64,000 nt of DNA from Streptomyces endocoffeicus (GTDB taxonomy: Bacteria > Actinomycetota > Actinomycetes > Streptomycetales > Streptomycetaceae), in contig NZ_JAERRG010000010.1 in the NCBI RefSeq assembly GCF_016741935.1, forward strand, positions 62,001-126,000, written 5' to 3'. Of the stretch, positions 44,818 to 54,576 are shown one piece after another (within the stretch, counting starts at the first letter, position 1; the number at the start of each line of letters is the position of its first letter). A program made the translations under genes and the position numbers. The notes under the pieces were generated by a model. That model worked only from the letters and a program-made list of their open reading frames with translations, did not search any database and had not been told where the DNA came from.

Positions 44818-47439
44818 ATGTCCGTACTGACGCGCGAGGAAGCGCAGCACCGAGCCCGCCTCATCGAGGTCCACCGCTACACCATCGACCTCGACCTCAC
44901 CCGCGGGGAGGAGCTCTTCGGCTCCGTCACGACCATCCGCTTCAGCGCGCGCCAGGCGGGCGCGGACACCTTCGCCGAGCTCCAGCCGGCGGCCCTCCAC
45001 CGCGCCGTGCTCGACGGCCGGGAACTGGACCTCACCGGTGAGACCGCCGAGGCGCTCGCGGGCGGCCGGCTCCCGCTCACCGGGCTCACCGCGGGCGAGC
45101 ACGAGCTGCGCGTCGAGACCGACATGCGCTACTCCCACACCGGCGAGGGCATGCACCGCTTCACCGACCCGGCCGACGGTGAGACGTACCTCTACACCAT
45201 GTGCTGCATGTCGGACGCGAACGACGTCTTCACCGCGTTCGACCAGCCCGACCTCAAGGCCGTCTTCGACGTCCGCGTCACCGCCCCGCCCGAGTGGACC
45301 GTCCTCGGCAACGGCGTCGCCACCCGCGTCGGCGCCCCCGGGGAGGGCCGCTGGCAGCTCGCGCCCACCCCGCCCATCAGCACCTATCTGATGGCGCTGG
45401 CCGCCGGCCCGTACCACTCGGTGCGCACCGAGCACGCCGGACTCCCCTTCGGGCTGCATGTCCGCCGTTCCCTCGCGCCCTATCTCGAGGCCGACGCCGA
45501 CGAGCTCTTCGACATCACCCGGCGCTGCTTCGACCGCTACCACGAGATCTTCGAGGAGCCGTACCCCTTCGACTCCTACGACCAGGCGTTCGTCCCCGAG
45601 TTCAACTCCGGCGCCATGGAGAACCCGGGCCTGGTCACCTTCCGCGACGAATTCGTCTTCCGCTCCGCCGTCACCGACGCCGAGCGCCAGACCCGCGCCA
45701 TGGTCATCGCCCACGAGATGGCCCATATGTGGTTCGGCGACCTCGTCACCATGAAGTGGTGGGACGACATCTGGCTGAACGAGTCCTTCGCCGAGTACAT
45801 GGGCTACCAGATCCTCACCGAGACCACCCGCTACACCGACACCTGGGCCGACTTCGGCGTCCGCCGCAAGAACTGGGGCTACGACGCCGACCAGCGCCCC
45901 TCCACCCACCCGGTCGCGCCCGCGCCCGAGCTGGTCCCCGACACCGCCGCCGCCCGCCTCAACTTCGACGGCATCTCCTACGCCAAGGGCGCCTCCGCGC
46001 TGCGTCAGCTCGTCACCTGGCTCGGCGAGAAGACCTTCCTCGACGGCATCAACGACCACTTCACCCGGCACCGCTTCGGCAACGCCACCCTCGCCGACTT
46101 CATCGACTCGCTCGCCCGCTCCTCCGGCCGTGACGTCCACGCCTGGGCCGACCGCTGGCTGCGCACCACCGGTGTCGACACCCTCGCGCCGGTCGTCACC
46201 GCCAACGGCGACCGGTGGAGCGCCGAGATCCGCCACCAGGGCGGCGGCCCGGACGGGGACCTCCCCACCCGGCGCCCGCACCGCATCGCGATCGGCCTGT
46301 ACGACCACGCGCCCGCCGCCCCGCACCAGCTGGTCCTGCGCGAGCGCGTCGAGGCCGAGCTCGACGGCGCCGAGCCCGGCCTCAGCCTCTCCTTCACCGG
46401 CCCCCGCCCCGATCTGCTGCTGCTGAACGACGGCGACCTCACCTACACCAAGATCCGGCTCGACCCCGCCTCCTGGAAGGCCGTCCACCGCTCGCTGTCC
46501 GGCCTCCCCGACGCCGTCAGCCGCGCCGTGGTCTGGAACGCCGCCCGCGACATGGTGCGCGACGGCGACCTGCCCGCCACCGACTACCTCGAGGCCGCCC
46601 GCGCGCATCTGCCGCACGAGACCGACATAGCGATCGTCCAGGGCGTCCTCGCCTTCGCCCGTACCCAGATCGCCGACCGCTACCTCCCCGCCGAGTGGCG
46701 CCCCGCCGCCCTGGCCACCATCAGCGCCACCTGCCGCGATCTGCTGCGCCGCACCGAGGACGGCTCCGGGGACGGGCTGCGGCTCGCCGCCGTCCGTACG
46801 TTCATCGGCAGCGCCACCGCGCCCGCCGAGCTCAGCGACTGGCTCGACGGCGACACCGTCCCCGGCGGCCCCGCCCTCGACCCCGAGCTGCGCTGGCAGA
46901 TCCTCGGCCGCCTCGCCGTCCTCGGCGCCGTCGGCCCCGCCGACATCGACGCCGAACGCGCCCGCGACTCCAGCGCCACCGGCCAGGAGGGCGCCGCCCG
47001 CTGCCGGGCCGCCCTGCCGGACGCCGCCGCGAAGGAGGCCGCGTGGCAGACCCTCTTCGGGGACGGGGAGGACGACCGGCACACCGACGGCCAGGGAGCC
47101 GACGGTCAGGGGGCCGACGGCCAGAGGGCCGAGCTCTCCAACTACCTGGTCACCGCGACCGTCGCGGGCTTCTGGCAGCCTGAGCACCACGACGTCCTCG
47201 CCGACTACGTGCCGCGCTACTTCCCGGCCGCCGTCGCGCTCGGCGCCCGCCGGGGCCCCGCCATCGCCGACACCGTCGCCCGCTTCGGCTTCCCGAGCAC
47301 CGTGGACGCCGAAACCCTGCGCCTGGGCGAGGAGTGCCTCGCCTCCCCCGACGCCGTACCCGCCCTCCACCGCCGCCTCGCCGACCAGATCGACGACCTG
47401 CGGCGCGCCCTGCGCGTACGGGAGAAGCAGGGCGGGTGA
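44818..47439 (+). CDS. pepN: Aminopeptidase N
   Basis: This M1 family zinc aminopeptidase of 873 residues removes N-terminal residues from peptides in the cytoplasm. It has the substrate-binding GAMENPG motif and the zinc site HEMAHMWFG with the second Glu in WLNESFAEYMGYQ. Length and order (beta saddle, catalytic domain, long helical C-domain) fit the actinomycete PepN group. A small Gly/Gln/Asp repeat (GADGQGADGQ near residue 765) interrupts the C-domain and looks like a slippage insertion. Confidence 0.95.
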   Translation: MSVLTREEAQHRARLIEVHRYTIDLDLTRGEELFGSVTTIRFSARQAGADTFAELQPAALHRAVLDGRELDLTGETAEALAGGRLPLTGLTAGEHELRVETDMRYSHTGEGMHRFTDPADGETYLYTMCCMSDANDVFTAFDQPDLKAVFDVRVTAPPEWTVLGNGVATRVGAPGEGRWQLAPTPPISTYLMALAAGPYHSVRTEHAGLPFGLHVRRSLAPYLEADADELFDITRRCFDRYHEIFEEPYPFDSYDQAFVPEFNSGAMENPGLVTFRDEFVFRSAVTDAERQTRAMVIAHEMAHMWFGDLVTMKWWDDIWLNESFAEYMGYQILTETTRYTDTWADFGVRRKNWGYDADQRPSTHPVAPAPELVPDTAAARLNFDGISYAKGASALRQLVTWLGEKTFLDGINDHFTRHRFGNATLADFIDSLARSSGRDVHAWADRWLRTTGVDTLAPVVTANGDRWSAEIRHQGGGPDGDLPTRRPHRIAIGLYDHAPAAPHQLVLRERVEAELDGAEPGLSLSFTGPRPDLLLLNDGDLTYTKIRLDPASWKAVHRSLSGLPDAVSRAVVWNAARDMVRDGDLPATDYLEAARAHLPHETDIAIVQGVLAFARTQIADRYLPAEWRPAALATISATCRDLLRRTEDGSGDGLRLAAVRTFIGSATAPAELSDWLDGDTVPGGPALDPELRWQILGRLAVLGAVGPADIDAERARDSSATGQEGAARCRAALPDAAAKEAAWQTLFGDGEDDRHTDGQGADGQGADGQRAELSNYLVTATVAGFWQPEHHDVLADYVPRYFPAAVALGARRGPAIADTVARFGFPSTVDAETLRLGEECLASPDAVPALHRRLADQIDDLRRALRVREKQGG

Positions 47440-47619
47440 CCCCGCGACGGCGGGGACGGCGAGGGCGCTCGGTCGCCCCGCCGCCCCTGCCGCGCGGTGA
47501 TGGGGTGGGGGCCGGTCGGCCCGGGGTGCCGGCCGGCGGCGCGCAGTTGGGGCGGTGTCCCGGCGTGCGCGAACTTCACGTCGGCCGGCCTCCTCCGCAT
47601 CGCATGACCGCCGCCGGGC

Positions 47620-48240
47620 TCAGGGCAGCACGCGGTAGGTCATATGCGTGACCAGGCTCGCCGACCGCGACGTCACCTGCTCCAGTCTCAGCGGCGGGAC
47701 GCCCTCGAACAGCCGCGTGCCGGCGCCGAGCGTGAACGGCACGATGTGCAGCCGCAACTCGTCGATCAGACCGGCGGCGAGGTACTGGTTGACGGTGGTC
47801 GCGCCGCCATGGATCGCGACCTCGCCGTCGCCGGCCGCCGCGCGTGCCTGTGCCAGCGCCGACGCGATTCCGTCGGTGACGAAGTAGTACGTGGTGCCGC
47901 CGTCCATCGGCTGCGGCTCGCGCGCGTGGTGGGTGAGCACGAACACCGGTGCGTGGAACGGGGGGTTGCCGCCCCACCAGCCGTTCCACCGCCGATCCCA
48001 TGCGCCGCGCACCGGGCCGAACATGTTGCGCCCCATGATGAACGCCGCGGCGGCGGTCATCCGGTCGACCTCGGCCCGGTTCTCGTCGGGCGTATCGAAC
48101 ATCCAGGCGTGCAGCTTGTCGCCGGATCCGTCGCCGCCGTCGTCGCCGAACGGCCGTTCCTCGGTCTGGTCGAGCCCGGCCGAGTACCCGTCGGCCGAGA
48201 TCGTGATGTCGCAGATCACCCTGCCCGTTCGTTCGATCAT
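47620..48240 (-). CDS. Dihydrofolate reductase/RibD C-terminal family protein
   Basis: This 206-residue protein has the RibD-C/DHFR-like fold: VICDITISADGYSAG at the start, AAAFIMGRNMFG with the NADPH-binding Gly/Arg/Asn, and GEVAIHGGATTVNQYLAAGLIDELRLHIVPFTLGAGTRLFEG, a hallmark of the YyaP/YwjB group. These are usually annotated as dihydrofolate reductase family proteins, but few are true DHFRs. It is divergent from the small gene at 48366. Confidence 0.85.
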   Translation of the reverse strand: MIERTGRVICDITISADGYSAGLDQTEERPFGDDGGDGSGDKLHAWMFDTPDENRAEVDRMTAAAAFIMGRNMFGPVRGAWDRRWNGWWGGNPPFHAPVFVLTHHAREPQPMDGGTTYYFVTDGIASALAQARAAAGDGEVAIHGGATTVNQYLAAGLIDELRLHIVPFTLGAGTRLFEGVPPLRLEQVTSRSASLVTHMTYRVLP

Positions 48241-48365
48241 CGCTCTCTCCTCCTCGTGGCGGCCTCCGTCGCCTCCGCGGTGAGCTTGCCGTCGAGCGGC
48301 GACCCGGAACAGGCATGACGCGATGCCGATCGCATCCCGGTCCGGGCACGGGGCAGACTGACGGC

Positions 48366-48602
48366 ATGGATCGAGGAGCGCGCCGCCAGCGGATGCTGAA
48401 GGTCGACGGGGAGCGGTTCGACGTCGCCGAGCGTCCCGGCGAATCCGGGACGTACGACTTCACCTGGCTGACCGGGCCCAACCCGGGCTACGGCTTCACC
48501 ACCGCTGTGCACGGAGCCGACTCCATGAGCACACCGGAACTGGAGGAGTCCGCACGGGACTTCCTCCGCCAGGTGGACCCCGAGACGGGGCACATCGAGT
48601 AA
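48366..48602 (+). CDS. Hypothetical small protein
   Basis: This 78-residue protein starts at ATG 48366 (MDRGARRQRMLKVDGERFDVAERPG) and contains GTYDFTWLTGPNPGYGFTTAV, with normal composition and codon bias. I do not recognise a family; short beta-rich proteins of this kind are common in Streptomyces. A GTG/TTG extension to 48315 is possible. It lies alone between the DHFR-like gene and the decarboxylase gene. Confidence 0.6.
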   Translation: MDRGARRQRMLKVDGERFDVAERPGESGTYDFTWLTGPNPGYGFTTAVHGADSMSTPELEESARDFLRQVDPETGHIE

Positions 48603-48733
48603 CCGATCGGGCCGGACGAGGCGGCAGGCCCGGGGCGGCCCGGCCCCGTCGATCAATCCGCGGGGCCGGGCCGTACCACGTACGGGTGCACTTGACCCCG
48701 ACCCCGGATCGGACCACCGGCGCGCGAAGTAAT

Positions 48734-48748
48734 TTAGGCAGCCCTGCC
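48734..48748 (+). promoter_or_regulatory. Possible degenerate iron box upstream of the decarboxylase gene
   Basis: TTAGGCAGCCCTGCC contains a perfect left half (TTAGG) of a DmdR/IdeR box and a GGCAG-CC-CTGCC dyad, 32 bases before the decarboxylase start. The right half departs from the consensus, so iron control is only suggested. A second palindrome, CCCCTAGGGG, overlaps the ribosome site at 48764-48773. Confidence 0.25.
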
Positions 48749-48779
48749 CGCCGCCCAGACACCCCCTAGGGGCACACCC

Positions 48780-50180
48780 ATGCCCGTGCCCGCATCCGGA
48801 ACCGCCCGCCTCCTCGCCGGGGGCCAGAGCGGACCGGACGTGCTCCGCCCGATGGTCGACACCGTCCTCAACGCCCTCGCTCACGGCGCCGCCGACCGCG
48901 GTGGGCCCCTACCGGCCGGGGGACCGGCCGCGGTGGCCCGGCGGATACGCGGTGCGGCCCGGCCGCTCATCCCCGACGAGGGGGAGGGGCCCCACCACGC
49001 GCTGCGCAGCCTCGTCCGCGCCCTCGCCCATGGCGCCGCCGAACCCGCCGACCCCCGCTGCACCGCCCATCTGCACTGCCCGCCGCTCGCCGTCGCCACC
49101 GCCGCCGACCTCGCGGTCTCCGCGCTCAACCCCTCCCTCGACTCCTGGGACCAGGCCCCCGCCGCCTGTGCGCTCGAGACGCTGACCTGCCGCGCCCTGG
49201 CCGAACTCGTCCACCCCCACGGCCTGGACCCCGACGCCCTCGTCACCACCGGCGGCACCGAATCCAACCAGCTCGGCCTGCTCCTGGCCCGCGAGGCCGC
49301 CCAGGGCGCTCCCCTCCGTATCGTCCGCGGCGCCAACGCCCACCACAGCGTCCAGCGCGCCGCCTGGCTCCTCGGGCTGCCCGAGCCCCTCACCCTCTCC
49401 ACCCCCGGCGGCGTCCTCGACCCGGTCGCGCTCCACTCCGCCCTCGACCAGCCGTGCGACGCCCCCACCCTCGTCGTCGCCACCGCCGGCACCACCGACA
49501 CCGGGGCCATCGACCCGCTCCCCGACATCGCCGACGTCTGCGACCACCACGCCGCCACCCTCCACATCGACGCCGCCTACGGCGCGCCCCTCCTCTTCAG
49601 CGACACCTTCCACAAACGGCTCCACGGGCTCGACCGCGCCCGTACCGTCGCCCTCGACCTGCACAAACTCGGCTGGCAGCCGGTGGCCGCGGGCCTCCTC
49701 GCCGTGCCCGACGGCGCCGCGCTCGCCGCGCTGGCCCACCACGCCGACTACCTCAACGCCGACGACGACACCGAAGCCGGCCTGCCCGATCTGCTCGGCC
49801 GCTCGCTCCGCACCACCCGCCGCCCCGACATCTTCAAGATCGCCGTCACGCTGCGGGCGCTCGGCCGCCGCGGTCTCGGCGAACTCGTGGACCACGTCTG
49901 CGCGGCCGCCCAGCACCTCGCGGACCTCATCGAGGCCCGCCCCGGGCTCGAGCTCCACGCCCGCCCCACCATCAGCACCGTTCTCTTCCGCCCCACCGGG
50001 GCACCGCCCGCCGCCGTCGCCGCGCTGCGCCGCCGCTTGCTCCACCACGGGGCGGCCGTCCTCGGCCGCGCCGCCACTCCTTCGGGGCTGTGGCTCAAGG
50101 CCACCGTTCTCAACCCGCACATCCAGCCCGACGATCTGCGCGGGCTGCTCGAACTCGTGGAAGGCAACACCACCCCATGA
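48780..50180 (+). CDS. PLP-dependent (group II) amino-acid decarboxylase, DesA-like
   Basis: This 466-residue fold-type I PLP decarboxylase resembles the lysine decarboxylase of desferrioxamine synthesis. Segments: CTAHLHCPPLAVATAADLAVSALNPSLDSWDQAP, VTTGGTESNQLGLLLAREAA, VVATAGTTDTGAIDPLPDIA, LHIDAAYGAPLLFS and the PLP lysine K296 in ALDLHKLGWQP. The family covers lysine, ornithine, diaminobutyrate and aromatic decarboxylases; the paired N-hydroxylase favours a diamine product. ATG follows TAGGGG at good distance. Confidence 0.85.
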   Translation: MPVPASGTARLLAGGQSGPDVLRPMVDTVLNALAHGAADRGGPLPAGGPAAVARRIRGAARPLIPDEGEGPHHALRSLVRALAHGAAEPADPRCTAHLHCPPLAVATAADLAVSALNPSLDSWDQAPAACALETLTCRALAELVHPHGLDPDALVTTGGTESNQLGLLLAREAAQGAPLRIVRGANAHHSVQRAAWLLGLPEPLTLSTPGGVLDPVALHSALDQPCDAPTLVVATAGTTDTGAIDPLPDIADVCDHHAATLHIDAAYGAPLLFSDTFHKRLHGLDRARTVALDLHKLGWQPVAAGLLAVPDGAALAALAHHADYLNADDDTEAGLPDLLGRSLRTTRRPDIFKIAVTLRALGRRGLGELVDHVCAAAQHLADLIEARPGLELHARPTISTVLFRPTGAPPAAVAALRRRLLHHGAAVLGRAATPSGLWLKATVLNPHIQPDDLRGLLELVEGNTTP

Positions 50181-51694
50181 GCACCGCACAACCCCCCCAC
50201 CCCGCCGCGTCCGCCGATCCCGCCACCGCCGCCGACCGGGCCGCCGACCGGCCCGTGGACCTGGCCGGTATCGGCGTCGGCCCGTTCAACCTCTCCCTCG
50301 CCGCCCTCGCCCACGGTGTCCCCGCCCTGCGCACCGCCTTCTACGAGCAGCGGCCAGCCTTCCACTGGCACCCCGGCCTCCTCATCGACGGCGCGACCGT
50401 CCAAGTCCCCTTCCTCGCCGACCTGGTGACCCTCGCCGACCCCGGCAGCCCCTGGACCTTCCTCCAGTACCTCAAGGCCCATGAGCGGCTGTTCCCCTTC
50501 TACGTCGCCGAGCGCTTCCACATCGAGCGCGCCGAGTACGACGCGTACTGCCGCTGGGTCAGCGAACAGCTCCCCGGACTCCACTTCGACCACCGCGTCG
50601 ACGCCGTCCGCTGGGACCACGAATACGAGCTGTTCGAAATCGACTTCGCCCGGCCCGGCCCGGCCGCCGACGCCCCCGCGTCCGATCCGGCCGCAGCCGA
50701 TGCCGCGACCGATGAGGAGGGCAGGGCCCTCGGCCGCGTCTACGCCCGCAACCTCGTCCTCGGCGTCGGCACCGAGCCATACGTCCCCGAACCCCTGCGC
50801 CCGCTCGCCGACGCCCCCAACGTCCCCGTCCTCCACTCCTCCGACTACCTCGAACACCGCGAACGGCTCCTGGTCACCGGCCATGTCACCGTCATCGGCT
50901 CCGGCCAGTCCGGCGCCGAGGTCTTCCTAGACCTGCTGCGCAACCGCCCCCTCGGCGCCGAAGGGCTCCACTGGATGGCCCGCACCCCCGCCTTCGCGCC
51001 CATGGAGTACGGCAAGCTCGGCCTGGAGCAGTTCAGCCCCGACTACACCCGCTACTTCCACACCCTGCCCGAGCCCGTCCGCGACCAGCTGCTGCCCCGC
51101 CAGTGGCAGCTCTACAAGGGCATCGCCCACGAGACGCTCGACGCCATCCACCACGAGCTCTACCGCCGGGCCCTGCACTCCGACGGCTGGCCCGGCGCCG
51201 TCCTCACCCCCGGTGTCACCGTCCGCACCGCCGGCCGTATCGCCGCCGCCCAGCTCGAACTACACCTGGTACACACCGAGCAGGGCACCCGGGCCCGCCA
51301 CACCACCGAGGCCGTCGTCCTCGCCACCGGCTACCGAGAGCGCCGCGTCGACACCCTCCTCGCCGCCCTCGACCCCTACATCCGCCGGGACGCCTCCGAG
51401 CGCCCCCGCGTCGACGCCGACCACCGCCTGGTCCTCGACCCCATGATCAAGGGCTCGGTGTACGTCCAGAACGCCGAGCGCCACACCCATGGCGTCGGCA
51501 CCCCGGACCTCGGCCTCGCCGCCTGGCGCTCCGCCGTCATCCTCAACTCGCTGCTCACGGACCCCGCCTACCGGCTGCCGTCCCGCACCGCGTTCACCGC
51601 CTTCGGGCTCCAGCCGTCGGGACGGTGCGGCACCGTCATCGGCAACCCGCACCTCCCCGACCAGCGCAGCCCCCTCACCCCGACGCGGACCTGA
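50177..51694 (+). CDS. Lysine/ornithine N-monooxygenase family (DesB/IucD/SidA-like)
   Basis: This 505-residue flavin-dependent N-hydroxylase has the FAD site LAGIGVGPFNLSLAAL at about residue 30, the NADPH site VTVIGSGQSGAEVFLDLL, and the C-terminal ATGY motif VVLATGYRERRVD. Such enzymes hydroxylate the terminal amine of lysine, ornithine or cadaverine for hydroxamate siderophores. The N-terminus has a 30-residue Pro/Ala-rich extension, and a second Ala/Asp-rich insert lies near 165-180. The start overlaps the decarboxylase stop (ATGA). No acyltransferase or NIS synthetase follows. Confidence 0.88.
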   Translation: MSTAQPPHPAASADPATAADRAADRPVDLAGIGVGPFNLSLAALAHGVPALRTAFYEQRPAFHWHPGLLIDGATVQVPFLADLVTLADPGSPWTFLQYLKAHERLFPFYVAERFHIERAEYDAYCRWVSEQLPGLHFDHRVDAVRWDHEYELFEIDFARPGPAADAPASDPAAADAATDEEGRALGRVYARNLVLGVGTEPYVPEPLRPLADAPNVPVLHSSDYLEHRERLLVTGHVTVIGSGQSGAEVFLDLLRNRPLGAEGLHWMARTPAFAPMEYGKLGLEQFSPDYTRYFHTLPEPVRDQLLPRQWQLYKGIAHETLDAIHHELYRRALHSDGWPGAVLTPGVTVRTAGRIAAAQLELHLVHTEQGTRARHTTEAVVLATGYRERRVDTLLAALDPYIRRDASERPRVDADHRLVLDPMIKGSVYVQNAERHTHGVGTPDLGLAAWRSAVILNSLLTDPAYRLPSRTAFTAFGLQPSGRCGTVIGNPHLPDQRSPLTPTRT

Positions 51695-51702
51695 CCGCGC
51701 CG

Positions 51703-51772
51703 GGGGCACGCCTCGTCCTGCAAGCCGGCGGGGCACGCCTCGTCCTGCAACGGGGCACGCCTCGTCCTTCAA
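51703..51772 (+). repeat. Three 21-bp direct repeats between convergent genes
   Basis: GGGGCACGCCTCGTCCTGCAA occurs at 51703-51723, 51730-51750 and, with one change, 51752-51772, filling the 86-base gap between the N-hydroxylase and the convergent 5'-nucleotidase stop. Confidence 0.8.
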
Positions 51773-51780
51773 GAAGCGAA

Positions 51781-53577
51781 CTAGAACACCGGAACGCCGT
51801 CCCGCGTCAGCTTCCAGTCCACCGACCCGAACCGCGACACATCGATCGTCCCCTTCGCCTGCACCCAGGCGATGATCGTGTTCCGGATCTCCTCCGAATT
51901 GGCCCACACCTGCTTCGCGGAGGCCACATGCGGGAAGTTGCCGCCCCCGCTCGCCCGGTAGTTGTTGACCGCCAGTACGAACCGCGCCTTCTCGTCGACC
52001 GGCTCGCCGTCGAAGCCGAGCTTCGCGATGCGCGAACCCGGCGCCTTCGCGATGTCGATCTCGTAGGTGAGGCCGCCGACCGCGTCGTAGTTGTAGTCCG
52101 GGATGTCCGAGGCGTTCGTCAGCTTCGCGGGGTCCACATCGCCGCCTGCCGGGGTCTGGACGTAGTAGCGCGCCGAGAACTCCAAGTAGTCCTTGAGCTG
52201 GGCGCCCGTCAGCACCCGCGCCTCCAGGGTGTTCTCGAACGGGTACAGCCCCGCCACCTGCCGGATCGTGACCTCCCCGGCCGGGATCGCCGCCGTACGG
52301 GAGAAGCAGGACGCCTGAGAGAGCACCGGCAGCTCCGCGTACTCCGTCCCCGCCAGCGCCGCCTTCACCGTCTCCGTCTGCACATGGTTGATGAAGTCGA
52401 CGATCGGCGCGTCCTTGTACGGCGCCTCGGCGGCCGTCATCGCCGCCGAGCAGGTGCCGATGACCTGGTTCACATACCCGACGACCTTCTTGTGCTCGGC
52501 GTCGAGCAGCCGCACGATCCGCGGGTCCTCCCCGGCCGTGTTGGAGTTCAGCACCTTCGCCGACACCGACGTCACCCGCCAGCGGCCCCGCTCCCACTCC
52601 AGCTCGAAGTCGAAGAGGGTGAGCCGCTGACCCCACTTGAGCGGCTCGGAGAGCACGACCTCCCGCCCCGTCTCCTTGTTGACCACCCGTGACTCGGGGA
52701 TCTCCACATGCGCGTGGCCCACCAGGATCGCGTCGATCCCCGCCACCTTCTCGGCCACCAGCGCCGCCGCGTTCTCCACATACGGCACCTGGTCGCCGTA
52801 GCTGGAGGTGCCGCTGGTCCCCGAATGCGCCGAGACGATCACCACGTCCGCGCCCATCGACCGCAGCCGCGGCACCCACTTCGCGGCCTGCTCCTCCAGG
52901 CCGGGGAAGGTCATCTTCCCCTGCACATTGACCTTGTCCCAGATCGCGATGCCCGGGTTGGTCAGCCCCAGCACCGCCACCTTCACATCCCGTCCGCACG
53001 GGGTGCGCAGCCGCGTCATCAGGTGCGGCGGGAAGGCGGGCCGCAGCGTCTTCGCGTCCAGCGCGTTCGCCCCCAGCAGCGGGAAGTCGCACTGCTCCTC
53101 GAACTTCCGCAGCACCGGGATGCCGTAGTTGAACTCATGGTTGCCCAGCGCCGCCGCGTCATAGCCGATCGCGTTCATGGCCTGCGCCATGGGGTGCACC
53201 GGGCCGCCTTCCCCGGTGATCGGGTCCACCCGGGCGTAGTAGTACGACAGCTGGGTGCCCTGGATGGTGTCGCCCGCGTCGATCAGCAGCGTATTGCGGC
53301 GCCCCTTCTCCTTGCGGACCTCGTCGACCAGCGTGGAGATCTTCGCCAGGCCCACATCGTTGTGCGCCGTGTCGTCGAACTCGGCGTCGGTGAAGTAGTC
53401 CCAGTTGAAGACGTTGCCGTGCAGATCGGTCGTGCCCATCACGGTGAAGGCGTACCGCCGCCGGGGCCGCTCGTGGCCCCGCGCCTCGGCCGGGACGGCG
53501 GCCGCGGCGGAGGCGAGGGCGGCCCCCGCACCGCTCGCCGCGGTGCGGCCGAGGAACTTCCGACGGTTGAGCGGCAT
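51781..53577 (-). CDS. Tat-exported 5'-nucleotidase/2',3'-cyclic phosphodiesterase family protein
   Basis: This 598-residue protein opens with a twin-arginine signal (MPLNRRKFLGRTAASG) ending in an Ala-rich stretch. The N-terminal metallophosphatase domain has TTDLHGNVFNWDYF, LIDAGDTIQGTQLSYYY, ALGNHEFNYG and LVGHAHVEIP, which supply the dinuclear metal ligands; the C-terminal 5'-nucleotidase domain has VNNYRASGGGNFPH. It would dephosphorylate extracellular nucleotides for phosphate or nucleoside uptake. ATG 53577 is preceded by GGGGAGA; the open frame upstream is a shadow. Confidence 0.92.
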   Translation of the reverse strand: MPLNRRKFLGRTAASGAGAALASAAAAVPAEARGHERPRRRYAFTVMGTTDLHGNVFNWDYFTDAEFDDTAHNDVGLAKISTLVDEVRKEKGRRNTLLIDAGDTIQGTQLSYYYARVDPITGEGGPVHPMAQAMNAIGYDAAALGNHEFNYGIPVLRKFEEQCDFPLLGANALDAKTLRPAFPPHLMTRLRTPCGRDVKVAVLGLTNPGIAIWDKVNVQGKMTFPGLEEQAAKWVPRLRSMGADVVIVSAHSGTSGTSSYGDQVPYVENAAALVAEKVAGIDAILVGHAHVEIPESRVVNKETGREVVLSEPLKWGQRLTLFDFELEWERGRWRVTSVSAKVLNSNTAGEDPRIVRLLDAEHKKVVGYVNQVIGTCSAAMTAAEAPYKDAPIVDFINHVQTETVKAALAGTEYAELPVLSQASCFSRTAAIPAGEVTIRQVAGLYPFENTLEARVLTGAQLKDYLEFSARYYVQTPAGGDVDPAKLTNASDIPDYNYDAVGGLTYEIDIAKAPGSRIAKLGFDGEPVDEKARFVLAVNNYRASGGGNFPHVASAKQVWANSEEIRNTIIAWVQAKGTIDVSRFGSVDWKLTRDGVPVF

Positions 53578-53682
53578 GGCTGATCTCCCCTGAGATACCT
53601 GCGAATTGGGCACAACGCGCGTAGATTCTGGCCCAACCGCACCGCTTCGCACCAGCCCTCGCGCACCTGACCGGGAGCCGCC

Positions 53683-54477
53683 ATGAATCAGCCGCCCCAG
53701 CCCGGCCGGCCCAGCCCGCCGCCGCAGCCCGCCCAGGCCGGCCCGCCGCCGCAGCCCGCTCAGCCCGGCCCGCCGCCGCAGCCCGCCGCCCCCGTGCCGT
53801 ACGGCACCCCCGAGATCCCGCGCGTCGCCGTCCGCGGCGAGGCGACCCTGGAGGTCGACCCCGAGATCGCCCGGCTCACCATCACCGTCAGCGCCCGCGG
53901 CGCCGACCGGCGCGCCGCGCTGGAGGACCTCACCCGCCGCAACAACCAGGTCCTGGAGCTGGTGAAGTCCTACGGCGAGGCGGTCGAGAAGCTGGAGACC
54001 GGCGCCTTCTCGGTCGCCCCCGAGATCAACCCCAAGAGCCGCCATGAGCGCGTACGGGCCTATCACGGCCGGGTGCACCTGACCGCGACCCTCACCGACT
54101 TCACCGCCCTGGGCGAGCTCACCACCCGCCTCGCCGACCTCGAGCTCACCCGGGTCGACGGCCCCTGGTGGGGGCTGCGCCCCGACTCACCCGCCTACGG
54201 CCGGGCCCGGCAGCGGGCGGTGCGCGCGGCGGTGCGGCGGGCCCGCGAGTACGCGGGGGCGCTCGACGCCCGGCTGGTCGCGCTCATCGAGCTGGCCGAC
54301 CTGGAGGCGGAGGAGGGACCGTTCCAGCCCGTGGCCGTCGCCGCCCCGCGCGCCCGGTCCGGCTACGGCGGCCCCGGCGACCGGGACGCCGTGGCCGCGC
54401 TCGACCTCGAACCGCAGCGCCAGACGGTGTACGCGCACGTCAACGCGCGCTTCACCATGACCCCGCCCGAGCTGTGA
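53683..54477 (+). CDS. SIMPL domain protein (DUF541)
   Basis: After a 45-residue Pro/Gln/Ala-rich head (three PPPQPAQ-type repeats), this 264-residue protein has the SIMPL/DUF541 domain: RVAVRGEATLEVDPEIARLTITVSARG, NNQVLELVKSYGEAVEKLETGAFSVAPEI, and GRARQRAVRAAVRRAREYAGAL. There is no signal peptide, unlike many family members, so it is probably cytoplasmic. The function is poorly known. It is divergent from the 5'-nucleotidase gene. Confidence 0.85.
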   Translation: MNQPPQPGRPSPPPQPAQAGPPPQPAQPGPPPQPAAPVPYGTPEIPRVAVRGEATLEVDPEIARLTITVSARGADRRAALEDLTRRNNQVLELVKSYGEAVEKLETGAFSVAPEINPKSRHERVRAYHGRVHLTATLTDFTALGELTTRLADLELTRVDGPWWGLRPDSPAYGRARQRAVRAAVRRAREYAGALDARLVALIELADLEAEEGPFQPVAVAAPRARSGYGGPGDRDAVAALDLEPQRQTVYAHVNARFTMTPPEL

Positions 54478-54576
54478 AACGCCTCCTCCGGAGCCCCGGA
54501 ACCACCCTCCGAAACGCTCATCGGAGCGGCCCACTGCACGTTTCATTAGTTGTCAATAACCTGCCATCCAAAGGCC

